Part shown: piece after piece, positions 17,180 to 24,586 of the stretch
Position numbering within the stretch: the first letter of the stretch is position 1
How the letters are laid out: every line of letters begins with the position of its first letter
Assembly: GCA_964369425.1 (NCBI GenBank)
Contig: CAYJGW010000036.1
Coordinates: 1 to 26,593 of the forward strand
Source of the DNA: CAUPWF01 sp964369425
GTDB taxonomy: Bacteria; Bacillota; Clostridia; Lachnospirales; Lachnospiraceae
Reading direction: 5' to 3'
Length of the DNA: 26,593 bases
Notes under the pieces: generated by a model
Told to the model about the DNA's origin: nothing
Seen by the model: only the letters and a program-made list of their open reading frames with translations
Database searches by the model: none
Position numbers and translations under genes: made by a program

Positions 17180-17228
17180 CCTTTTTCTGCACGTCCATAG
17201 CTATTTATAGACACTTACTCACAGTAAC

Positions 17229-18233
17229 TTATTTTACAATATATCCATCTTCATCCCATAGATCATGCCAATCATTTGCACCTTCCCATAGGAATACTTG
17301 ACCTTTTACAAGACGATTATTTCTCTCTAAAGTTTTAATTACAGCCATTTCTTCATCTGTCAATGGATCTTCTGTCATACACTTTAAGTTGCTTACATAT
17401 TCCATCTCGTGCACTGAGAAAGGAATTGGAATTTGTCCTCTTTGGAAAGCCCATTTCAGTGCTACAACCGCTGGATGAATTCCATGATTTTCCGCAATCT
17501 TTTTCATCTCTGGTAACTGAATATCTGCAACATCTTCTGGAGCCATATCTCTCTCTGGTCTTGTTGGAGATCCGATTGGCATAAATCCGATTGGAAGTAC
17601 GTCTTTTCCTACTAAATAGTCAAATAATTCTTGTTGTTGGAAGCAAGGGTGTAACTCCATCTCGCAAGCAGCTGGCTTAATTTTCAAGTGTTCCCATACA
17701 CCTTCCATCTTAGGGATTGTCATATTAGAAATACCGATATTCTTAACCAATCCTTTTTCTACTAAGGCTTCGATTTGACGATATGTATTTACAAATTGTT
17801 CTACGCTAAATGGTTTTGAATCAGGGTTTCTTGAATCTACATCACATCCTGGTGCATGGTAGTTAGGGAAAGGCCAGTGGATAAAATACATATCTACATA
17901 CTCGCACTGTAAGTCTTCGATTGACTTTAAACAAGACTCTTCTACCTTCTCATGCATATCATTCCATACTTTTGTCATGATAAATAAATCTTTACGCTCT
18001 ACAACACCTTCATCCAATGCTGTCTTAAATACTTCTCCGATTAGGTGCTCGTTTTTATAACAAGCTGCACAGTCAAACATGCGATATCCACAGCGAATCG
18101 CTCCTGCTACTGCTTCTGATACTTGCTCTGCTGAAAATCTGTCAGAACCAAATGTTCCCATTCCCACGCAAGGGATTTCCTCTCCTGTGTACAATTTTTT
18201 CTTTGGTAAGATGCTTTGACTAATTACTTCCAT
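17229..18233 (-). CDS. aldo/keto reductase
   Basis: This 334-residue NAD(P)-dependent oxidoreductase with a TIM-barrel fold has the complete catalytic tetrad D54, Y59 (FDCAACYKNE), K88 (MTKVWND) and H119 (YFIHWPF), plus the GLVKNIGISNM segment and the late cofactor-binding part (PIPFSVHEMEYVSNL, where many AKRs have IPKS). The cofactor loop is unusual, which may alter phosphate preference. It is the last gene of the aldolase operon, 33 bases after the GatZ-like gene. It would interconvert an aldose or ketose with a polyol, or reduce an aldolase product such as glyceraldehyde or lactaldehyde. The substrate is not determinable from sequence. AGGAGG precedes the ATG. Confidence 0.88.
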   Translation of the reverse strand: MEVISQSILPKKKLYTGEEIPCVGMGTFGSDRFSAEQVSEAVAGAIRCGYRMFDCAACYKNEHLIGEVFKTALDEGVVERKDLFIMTKVWNDMHEKVEESCLKSIEDLQCEYVDMYFIHWPFPNYHAPGCDVDSRNPDSKPFSVEQFVNTYRQIEALVEKGLVKNIGISNMTIPKMEGVWEHLKIKPAACEMELHPCFQQQELFDYLVGKDVLPIGFMPIGSPTRPERDMAPEDVADIQLPEMKKIAENHGIHPAVVALKWAFQRGQIPIPFSVHEMEYVSNLKCMTEDPLTDEEMAVIKTLERNNRLVKGQVFLWEGANDWHDLWDEDGYIVK

Positions 18234-18266
18234 TTTTTTCGTCCTCCTAATTAATTTTATATTTTA

Positions 18267-19559
18267 TTATTTACTTACTGAATATTCATAGTCTTCTACA
18301 AAGACCATTACTCCTGATTTTGCTAATTCTCTCGGCGTATTTTTGAGTTCTCCCGAAAGTACTCTATGGTACTGAATCGGTAGATATTGATGGATAATTG
18401 TAATCGGTATCTCTACTTTGGATAAGTTATCAAATAACACCTCCATCGCTTTTACCACTTCTGGATGCCCCATATAATATCTAGCACGATCTGATAAGCT
18501 GTATTTTCTAGCATATGCTTTTTGTGCATCTGTTCCATGATAATGTTTTGCCCAATCTTTTGGGTTATCTACCATCACTTTATCTAACACTGCAACAAAA
18601 TTCGAAGGATTCTCCTCTATTAACTCCTCTTCAATTGCACTCAGTGCAAACAAGGCTTCTCTCAGTCCAAAGGTCAATGCCGGTCCTACCTTTAAGATTG
18701 CAATTCCATCTCGAACCATGTCTGCTAGACACTCTTTTGTCTGGTAATCTGTAGAATGTCCTTCAAATACAATCTCTGGATATTCTTCTTTCTTTTTGCA
18801 AAGTGCTTCTGCTGCTTTCGACTCATACATAAAGATTTGGTTGTCACCAAATTCTACACCGGGTTGAACAACTACACCGATTACATCATTCCAAGCCTCT
18901 TCGATACCTTCTGCTTTGAACACTCTTTTATAGGTATCCACTGTATCTGCAAAATCTTCTGGCTTTGTAACTGAGATTCCCTCTTCCTCTTCTGTTGCTC
19001 CACCTGGAATCGGAACTTCGCTCCCAATGACAAATACTGGACGAGGAGTCTCACCATTTTTTGCTTTACGCTCTTCATATCCCTTCATCGCAGATTTATA
19101 AAGAATTGCTCCTCTTCTTGCAATCACTTCTGTCTCTAACACAGTATTTTTATCATCATCTGCTAATTTCATCGATGTATCTAGGTGAATCTTTGTAAAC
19201 CCAGCTAATGTGTACTGATAAACCAGTTCCTCTGATTTCTCCATTGCTTCTTTCTCGCATTCTCCTACCCAAGTAAGTGGCCCTAAGTGATCTCCTGCTA
19301 AGATAATCAAATCTTTTTCACATCCTACTTTTTCTGCTATCTTCATTACGAATTCATAAAAATCAGCTGGTTTCATTCCTGTGTATCCACCAAATTGATT
19401 TACTTGATTGGCCGTTGCTTCGATCAATGTTGGAGTTTTCAAATCTCTTGCTCTTTCTAGCACTAATTCTAGTACCAGTTCATTGGCGGTGCAATAGGAA
19501 GGTATTCCTGCATTTTCCCCTGCTTTACGTCTTTGAATCATTTCCTGTAACGGATGCAT
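18267..19559 (-). CDS. D-tagatose-1,6-bisphosphate aldolase subunit GatZ/KbaZ-like
   Basis: This 430-residue protein is of the GatZ/KbaZ family, the partner that E. coli GatY and KbaY need for full activity and stability. Recognisable stretches are HPLQEMIQRRKAGENAGIPS at the N-terminus, TLIEATANQVNQFGGYTGM, LAGDHLGPL-W, HLDTSM, VVQPGVEFGD, FEGHSTDYQ and LKVGPALTFGLREALF. The usual family length is about 420-430, so it appears intact. It lies 13 bases after the GatD-like dehydrogenase gene with AGGAGG before the ATG. The catalytic class II subunit is the first gene of the same operon (22163-23011), so the pair forms a GatYZ-type aldolase, separated here by a kinase and a dehydrogenase. Confidence 0.92.
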   Translation of the reverse strand: MHPLQEMIQRRKAGENAGIPSYCTANELVLELVLERARDLKTPTLIEATANQVNQFGGYTGMKPADFYEFVMKIAEKVGCEKDLIILAGDHLGPLTWVGECEKEAMEKSEELVYQYTLAGFTKIHLDTSMKLADDDKNTVLETEVIARRGAILYKSAMKGYEERKAKNGETPRPVFVIGSEVPIPGGATEEEEGISVTKPEDFADTVDTYKRVFKAEGIEEAWNDVIGVVVQPGVEFGDNQIFMYESKAAEALCKKKEEYPEIVFEGHSTDYQTKECLADMVRDGIAILKVGPALTFGLREALFALSAIEEELIEENPSNFVAVLDKVMVDNPKDWAKHYHGTDAQKAYARKYSLSDRARYYMGHPEVVKAMEVLFDNLSKVEIPITIIHQYLPIQYHRVLSGELKNTPRELAKSGVMVFVEDYEYSVSK

Positions 19560-19572
19560 CTTAAGTCTCCTC

Positions 19573-20622
19573 CTAAGCTTCGCTATCGATTAATAATTTC
19601 CCTTTGACTGCGCCTGGTGTCTTGTACATTTCAAATGCTGTGTCAATTTTACTAAGTGGTATCTTTTTATAAATGAATGAATCGTCAAATTTTAGCTGCC
19701 CTGTCTTAAAATAGTGCGCTGTTAACTCCCACTCTTTTCCTGGGAATGGTGCACTATATGACATCCAAGAACCTGTAAGTGTGAATTCTTTACGATTCAT
19801 CGCCTCCCATTCTTCCACTGAGAATGATAATTCTTTTGTCGGCGTTCCCACGAAGCAAACCTGTGCTTTGTTCGCAGCTAATTTGAAAGCCATCTTCATT
19901 GTAATGGTGTTTCCTGCTGTCTCATACACATAATCGAATCCTTTTCCATCTGTAATATCCATCGCTTGTTGCATAAAATCTTCATCTAATGTATTGATTC
20001 CAGCTGTCGCTCCTAATCTTTCACCAAGCTCTAATCTCTCTTTTGCGATATCAAATACAACCACTTTTTTTGCTCCGAAAATCTTCGCCCATTGCATCAC
20101 CAATAATCCGATTGTACCTCCACCTAGAACAGCTACAGTCTTACCACCTTCGTAAGGAACTCTTTGTAATCCATGAAGAGCCACTGTCGCAGGCTCAAAG
20201 AATGCCCCTTGTTCAAAACTAACTTCTTCTTCGAATTTCACTGCATTTTTCTCAGGTACTACTACGTATTCTGCAAAGCTTCCGAACTGTCTAGACCCAA
20301 TAAAGCTATAATGTTTACAAAGTGCATAGTCTCCACTTTGACAATCTGCACATTTCAGACAAGGTACAAGTGGTACCCCTGCGATTCTATCCCCCACCTT
20401 CAGTGACGTCACCCCTTCACCTACCATAGAAACTGTTCCAGAAAATTCATGACCTAAAACATTTGGATAAAAGTGACAAGCATCTTCATTTACCCTTGGA
20501 ATATCAGATCCACAGATTCCAGTGTATTTCACTTGAATTTGCACTTCACCTTTCTTTGGAATTGGTGTTTCGATTTCTTCATATCTAATATCTTCCCTTG
20601 CGTGTACTACTCCTGCTTTCAC
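19573..20622 (-). CDS. zinc-dependent polyol/polyol-phosphate dehydrogenase, GatD-like, GTG start
   Basis: This 349-residue medium-chain dehydrogenase should oxidise a polyol or polyol phosphate to a ketose with NAD. The catalytic zinc site is C37 (GICGSD), H58, E59 (LGHEFSG) and E143; the structural zinc cysteines are C88, C91, C94 and C102. The nucleotide-binding GGGTIG is at 167-172 and D191 after the second strand favours NAD. CGSDxPR, HxYPxxLGHEFSG, VPLxPC, FIGSR and GSWMxYSxPxPGxEWE match galactitol-1-phosphate 5-dehydrogenase GatD of E. coli as I remember it. The start codon is GTG with AGGAGG 6 bases upstream. It lies between the kinase 3 gene (11-base gap) and GatZ. It may act on a kinase-made polyol phosphate. 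Confidence 0.9.
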   Translation of the reverse strand: MKAGVVHAREDIRYEEIETPIPKKGEVQIQVKYTGICGSDIPRVNEDACHFYPNVLGHEFSGTVSMVGEGVTSLKVGDRIAGVPLVPCLKCADCQSGDYALCKHYSFIGSRQFGSFAEYVVVPEKNAVKFEEEVSFEQGAFFEPATVALHGLQRVPYEGGKTVAVLGGGTIGLLVMQWAKIFGAKKVVVFDIAKERLELGERLGATAGINTLDEDFMQQAMDITDGKGFDYVYETAGNTITMKMAFKLAANKAQVCFVGTPTKELSFSVEEWEAMNRKEFTLTGSWMSYSAPFPGKEWELTAHYFKTGQLKFDDSFIYKKIPLSKIDTAFEMYKTPGAVKGKLLIDSEA

Positions 20623-20633
20623 AATACTACCTC

Positions 20634-22142
20634 CTATTTTTTCATTGTATCTTTTAATTTTTCATATAACTCTAAATAGATTTCATAATTCTTTTGGTAC
20701 TTCTCGTGATTTTCCATATTCGGTTCGTGATGTCTGGTCTTTTTCACCGTTAAATTTACAGCCTCTTCAAAGCTCTCATACATTCCAATTCCTACACCAG
20801 CTAAGATAACTGCTCCCAATGTTGTTGCAGTATCCGATGATGGTACTGTGATCGGCTTTCCTGTAATATCTGACTTAATCTGCGTCCAAAGCAATGAATT
20901 TGCTGAACCGCCCATAGCTAGTAATTCTTCCACATATGCTCCTGTCTGCTCACCGATATCAAGGTTATGCTTTAATGCAAAAGCAACGCCTTCCATTCCC
21001 GCACGAATCATATGTGCCTTAGTCTTGCTAAAGTCTAGCCCATAGAATACCCCTTTGGCATCTGGATCCCAAATCGGTGAACGCTCCCCTGACATATAAG
21101 GCAAGAATACAAGTCCATCACATCCTGGCTCTATCTTTTCAGCAATTTCATTAAACTGAATGAATGAAGATGGTCCGCCCTCTTTAGCAACTTCTCGTTC
21201 GTATTGACCAAACTCTTTTTCCATCCAGCGCATTACTCCACCGCCGCCTACTGTTCCACCTTGCAGCAACCATTTATCTGGTACTACATGGTAACTTAGA
21301 ATCAAACGTGGATCTGCTGCATATTGATCGATACAAATACTCATCCCTCCTGCTTGTCCACCTTGCTCTTGTGTCTCACCTGCATGCAAAACTCCAGCAC
21401 CTAATGTTCCACAAGCAGCATCAAGTCCACCTGCAACTACCTTTGTCCCCTCTAACAGACCTGATTGGTCTGCTGCTGTCTTTGTTACAGTTCCAACTAC
21501 ATCATGACACTGATATATCTCTGAGAGGAAGGAGAATGGAATCCCTAACTTGTCACACATCTCTTTATCCCAAGTTCCTGTCCTCATATCAAAACAGTGT
21601 AGCCCATATCCTTGTGACATCTCCTGTGAACATACACCAGTTAGGCGATATGCTATAAATGAGTTTGATTGTAATATTTTATATATCTTCGTATAGACAT
21701 CTGGCATATTTTCTTTATACCACAAAATTTTAGGTGTTGTATAAGATGGTTGCATTGAATTTCCTGCTAATCCAAATATTTCATCTTCTCCAATTGCCTC
21801 ATTTAGACGCTTACAGATATCACTGGCTCTCGTATCCATCCATATCGGTGTGTTTGCAAGAACTTTCCCATCCTTATCAATCGGTATTGCTGACCAACTC
21901 TGTCCATCAATACCCACACCCTTAATCTCTTCTGGATTAATCTTATATTCTGTTAACATCTGCTTGATCGCCTTGCAAACAGCTTCCCACCATTCATCTG
22001 GATCTTGCTCTACCCAACCTGGCTTTGGATAATATACTTGATAATCGCCTGAAGCCGATCCAATTACATCACCTTCTTTGTTAAAGACTGCAACCTTACA
22101 AGCACTTGTTCCTATGTCGATTCCCAATAACAATTCTCTCAT
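20634..22142 (-). CDS. FGGY-family carbohydrate kinase (xylulokinase-like), kinase 3
   Basis: This 502-residue sugar or polyol kinase has phosphate loop LGIDIGTSACK (6-16), IWMDTRAS, FGGY signature 1 PSYTTPKILWYKEN (132-145, Lys present), catalytic-base candidate D241 in AGGLDA, FLPYMSGERSP, GVFYGLDFSK and the ATP loop MGGSANS. GQSWSAIPID replaces the GQMHG of xylulokinases, and a Gly-rich insertion (EQGGQAGG, GGTVGGGG) is typical of a different FGGY branch, so the substrate may be a hexulose or polyol. It lies 20 bases after the class II aldolase gene and 11 before the GatD-like gene. In this operon it likely generates the phosphate that GatD or GatYZ then uses. Confidence 0.9.
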   Translation of the reverse strand: MRELLLGIDIGTSACKVAVFNKEGDVIGSASGDYQVYYPKPGWVEQDPDEWWEAVCKAIKQMLTEYKINPEEIKGVGIDGQSWSAIPIDKDGKVLANTPIWMDTRASDICKRLNEAIGEDEIFGLAGNSMQPSYTTPKILWYKENMPDVYTKIYKILQSNSFIAYRLTGVCSQEMSQGYGLHCFDMRTGTWDKEMCDKLGIPFSFLSEIYQCHDVVGTVTKTAADQSGLLEGTKVVAGGLDAACGTLGAGVLHAGETQEQGGQAGGMSICIDQYAADPRLILSYHVVPDKWLLQGGTVGGGGVMRWMEKEFGQYEREVAKEGGPSSFIQFNEIAEKIEPGCDGLVFLPYMSGERSPIWDPDAKGVFYGLDFSKTKAHMIRAGMEGVAFALKHNLDIGEQTGAYVEELLAMGGSANSLLWTQIKSDITGKPITVPSSDTATTLGAVILAGVGIGMYESFEEAVNLTVKKTRHHEPNMENHEKYQKNYEIYLELYEKLKDTMKK

Positions 22143-22162
22143 ATCATCACTCCGTTCATCGT

Positions 22163-23011
22163 CTATGCTTTATTTTCGCAACCACATACCTTCATTCTAT
22201 TTACAACTAAGTTCTTAACTGCTTCCATTCCTACTTTTCCGTATGCTTTTGGATCGAAAGTCTCTGGTTTTTCTTCGTAAAGTTTCTTGAATGCATCTGT
22301 ATATGCCACACGAAGTTCTGTAGCAAAGTTTACTTTTGAAATTCCTCTACTTACACAATCGCTGATTTCTTCATCACTGATTCCAGAAGCGCCATGTAAT
22401 ACAAGTGGAATATCTACTACTTTAGCAATCGCTGATAATCTATCTTTATCAAGCACTGGCGTACCTACATAGAATCCATGCGCAGTACCAATTGCAATTG
22501 CAAGAATATCTACATCTGTCTGCTTCACAAACTCAACTGCCTCATCCACATCTGTATTGGTATCTACTTCTACCTCAAGATCATCTTCTTTTCCTCCAAC
22601 TTTTCCAAGTTCCGCTTCTACTGGTAATCCTTTTTTTCTTGCCTCTGCAATAACTTTTTTGGTAACTTCTACATTGCCTTCAAATTCTTCACCTGATCCA
22701 TCAATCATAATGGATGTATATCCATCTTCCATACATTGCATCGCTAACTCATAGCTGCTTCCATGATCCAAATGGAGTGCAACTGGTACTTTTGCTGCTT
22801 CTGCTTCTGCTTTTACAATCCCTGCATATGTTTTGCTTGTTCCATAACGGATAGTTGATGGAGTTGTCTGTATAATAACTGGAGCATTGATTTCTTCCGC
22901 TGCCATAATAATCGCTTTTACCATCTCCATATTTTCTGCGTTAAATGCACCGACTGCGTATCCTTCTTTTCTCGCTTTCAAAAGCATTTCCTTTGACGTA
23001 ACTAATGACAT
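22163..23011 (-). CDS. class II fructose/tagatose-bisphosphate aldolase, GatY/KbaY-like
   Basis: This 282-residue zinc-dependent aldolase cleaves a ketose bisphosphate or ketose 1-phosphate to dihydroxyacetone phosphate and an aldehyde. Catalytic D82 and zinc ligand H83 are in ALHLDHGSS, H178 in GTAHGF and H206 in LHGASG; E133 and the metal-site GKVGG segment are also present. Its spacing matches GatY/KbaY rather than the longer FbaA. It is the first gene of the aldolase operon, with AGGAGG before the ATG, a predicted promoter at 23059-23086 and a divergent AraC regulator. The GatZ-like partner is three genes downstream. Strict tagatose-1,6-bisphosphate specificity is uncertain, because no tagatose-6-phosphate kinase is encoded nearby. 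Confidence 0.93.
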   Translation of the reverse strand: MSLVTSKEMLLKARKEGYAVGAFNAENMEMVKAIIMAAEEINAPVIIQTTPSTIRYGTSKTYAGIVKAEAEAAKVPVALHLDHGSSYELAMQCMEDGYTSIMIDGSGEEFEGNVEVTKKVIAEARKKGLPVEAELGKVGGKEDDLEVEVDTNTDVDEAVEFVKQTDVDILAIAIGTAHGFYVGTPVLDKDRLSAIAKVVDIPLVLHGASGISDEEISDCVSRGISKVNFATELRVAYTDAFKKLYEEKPETFDPKAYGKVGMEAVKNLVVNRMKVCGCENKA

Positions 23012-23058
23012 TTATTTATCCTCCTATTTTTTGCTTATTTTTCATTTCACTACGTATC

Positions 23059-23086
23059 ATTATACCTTCTTGAATTAATATAACAA
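23059..23086 (-). promoter_or_regulatory. predicted promoter of the aldolase-kinase-dehydrogenase operon
   Basis: A perfect -10 TATAAT (23059-23064) lies 16 bases from -35-like TTGTTA (23081-23086) on the minus strand, about 48 bases before the aldolase ATG. A pair of similar repeats lies just upstream of the -35. Confidence 0.65.
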
Positions 23087-23096
23087 TAGCATTACT

Positions 23097-23128
23097 TGAC
23101 GTTTTTCACTTTTATATGTCGTGTTTTC
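23097..23128. promoter_or_regulatory. candidate AraC-type operator, two direct repeats
   Basis: TGACGTTTTTC (23097-23107) and TGTCGTGTTTTC (23117-23128) are similar repeats about 20-21 bases apart, starting 10 bases upstream of the aldolase operon's -35. Two half-sites in direct repeat one to two helical turns apart next to the -35 is the usual AraC-family arrangement. That the divergent AraC protein binds here is inferred. Confidence 0.4.
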
Positions 23129-23158
23129 GAATATGCTATATCTATATTTTTGTTACTA

Positions 23159-23167
23159 TGCTATAAT
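23159..23167 (+). promoter_or_regulatory. extended -10 promoter element for the AraC regulator gene
   Basis: TGCTATAAT is a perfect extended -10 element on the plus strand, 25 bases before the regulator's ATG. No good -35 is seen 17 bases upstream, consistent with an extended -10 promoter. Confidence 0.55.
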
Positions 23168-23191
23168 TATTGATGCAAGGAAGGAGTTTTT

Positions 23192-24040
23192 ATGAAAACA
23201 TTGTATAATGATATGAATATAGAATTTACTATTGATCATCTCCATTTCACTGTATTAAATGTGGTCTATGAGATATTTAGCACTAATATCCCTAAACACA
23301 GTCATGGGGAGGATAGCTATGAATTCCACTACATTCCTTACGGTAAAGGACGCGTCACCATTGCGGATGAAAGTTATGACGTTGTCCCTAATACTCTCTA
23401 TGTGACAGGACCGCATATTGAACATCAACAAATCCCTGACAAACTCGATCCAATGACAGAATACTGTATCTATCTTAAAATAAGAAAATTGAAAACACAG
23501 GGGAAATTCTTAAATGTATTCGATGAGACCCCCATCTGGTTTGGGCAAGATACACAAGGTATACATAATTTGATGAAAGAGTTACTTCATGAGTTAGAGC
23601 AAGAATATACTGGATATTTAGCTATATCAGAAAATCTGTTATCTCAATTCATTATAAAAACCATTCGAAATTATAAACACCATGAAAAGTCTAAAAAACA
23701 TTTTTCTACTACTAGCCTTAATGCTAGTAAAAATGTTATTTCAGAAGATGCTTTTCTATATGATTACAACCATATCACCTTAGAAATTTTAGCCTCACGC
23801 CTAAATCTAAGTACAAGACAGACTGAACGCTTTATCAAGCAGACTTATGGAAAAACTTTTCTTCAAAAAAAAACAGAAGCTAAAATGGCCACTGCAGCTT
23901 TAAAACTAACTAATTCCGCTACTAGTATTACGGATTTAGCCTATGAATTAGGATATTCGTCTGTAGAGCATTTTTCTCATGCATTTAAAAAATACTATGG
24001 CATTACAGCTACACAATACAAAAATAACTATAGAAAATAA
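23192..24040 (+). CDS. AraC-family transcriptional regulator with cupin sensor domain
   Basis: This 282-residue regulator has an N-terminal AraC-type cupin (about 30-105; PKHSHGEDSYEFHYIPYGKG carries the HxH...E-like cupin residues, and NTLYVTGPHIEHQQ the second motif) and a C-terminal double helix-turn-helix at about 180-280 (LEILASRLNLSTRQTERFIKQTYG; ITDLAYELGYSSVEHFSHAFKKYYGITATQYK). AGGAAGGAG precedes the ATG. It is divergent from the aldolase operon across a 180-base promoter region, so it is the likely activator of that operon in response to a sugar, independently of the two-component regulator that serves the sensor and importer. Confidence 0.93.
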   Translation: MKTLYNDMNIEFTIDHLHFTVLNVVYEIFSTNIPKHSHGEDSYEFHYIPYGKGRVTIADESYDVVPNTLYVTGPHIEHQQIPDKLDPMTEYCIYLKIRKLKTQGKFLNVFDETPIWFGQDTQGIHNLMKELLHELEQEYTGYLAISENLLSQFIIKTIRNYKHHEKSKKHFSTTSLNASKNVISEDAFLYDYNHITLEILASRLNLSTRQTERFIKQTYGKTFLQKKTEAKMATAALKLTNSATSITDLAYELGYSSVEHFSHAFKKYYGITATQYKNNYRK

Positions 24041-24070
24041 TTTTTTTACCCTTTTGAAGAATTTTTCCTA

Positions 24071-24099
24071 TTGAAACTTTTTTGATTTTATGCTAGTTT
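24071..24099 (+). promoter_or_regulatory. possible promoter of the mutarotase-phosphatase pair
   Basis: TTGAAA (24071-24076) is followed after 17 bases by TAGTTT (24094-24099), preceded by TG at the extended position. The -10 is weak (3 of 6), but position and spacing are right for the gene starting at 24144. Confidence 0.4.
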
Positions 24100-24143
24100 T
24101 AAGTCATTGCAATACTATATTCAATTACGGAGGACAATTAAAT

Positions 24144-24584
24144 ATGTTAAAAGGTATATCACCAATCTTATCACCAGAATTATTAAAAGTATTATGTGAA
24201 ATGGGGCACAGTGACAGACTTGTTATCTCAGATGGAAATTTCCCAGCAGAATCAATGGGGAAAGAAGCAATCGTTGTACGTTGCGATGGACATGGAGTTC
24301 CAGAGATTTTAGATGCAGTTTTGCAACTTTTTCCTCTTGATACTTACGTAGAACATCCTGTATCACTAATGGAAGTAACTCCTGGTGACAATGTAAAGAC
24401 ACCAATTTGGGATACTTACAAGGAAATTGTTACAAAGCATGATGAGCGTGGTGCTAAAGCTGTTGGAAATATCGAACGCTTCTCATTCTACGATGAGGCA
24501 AAGACTGCTTATGCAATCATTGCTACTAGTGAAAAAGCGTTATATGCAAATGTAATGTTACAAAAGGGAGTAGTAATTTTATAG
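24144..24584 (+). CDS. RbsD/FucU-family sugar mutarotase
   Basis: This 146-residue protein is close to L-fucose mutarotase FucU: MLKGISPILSPELLKVLCEMGHSD at the N-terminus with the likely catalytic H22, VISDGNFPAESMG, FPLDTYV, then FSFYDEAKTAYAIIATSE and ALYANVMLQKGV. Such proteins interconvert the anomers of free sugars after uptake. The open frame extends 18 codons upstream, but the family N-terminus and an ACGGAGGA site fix the start at 24144. The HAD phosphatase starts 2 bases after its stop, so they are co-transcribed. A mutarotase implies that a reducing aldose or furanose sugar is among the locus's substrates. Which sugar is unknown; the FucU resemblance does not prove fucose. Confidence 0.9.
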   Translation: MLKGISPILSPELLKVLCEMGHSDRLVISDGNFPAESMGKEAIVVRCDGHGVPEILDAVLQLFPLDTYVEHPVSLMEVTPGDNVKTPIWDTYKEIVTKHDERGAKAVGNIERFSFYDEAKTAYAIIATSEKALYANVMLQKGVVIL

Positions 24585-24586
24585 AT

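Noticed and set aside
23012..23191. A CcpA catabolite-repression (cre) site
   Set aside because: TGAAAAACGTCA on the minus strand resembles one loosely but lacks the spacing and central symmetry; no convincing cre was found in the other promoter regions either.
24090..24143. Eighteen-residue N-terminal extension of the mutarotase
   Set aside because: It has no ribosome site, and the family N-terminus begins at MLKGISP with a good site before ATG 24144.
327..24405. Many open frames of 60-120 codons opposite or inside the annotated genes
   Set aside because: They are antisense or shifted shadows of well-supported genes, with low-complexity translations and no ribosome sites.
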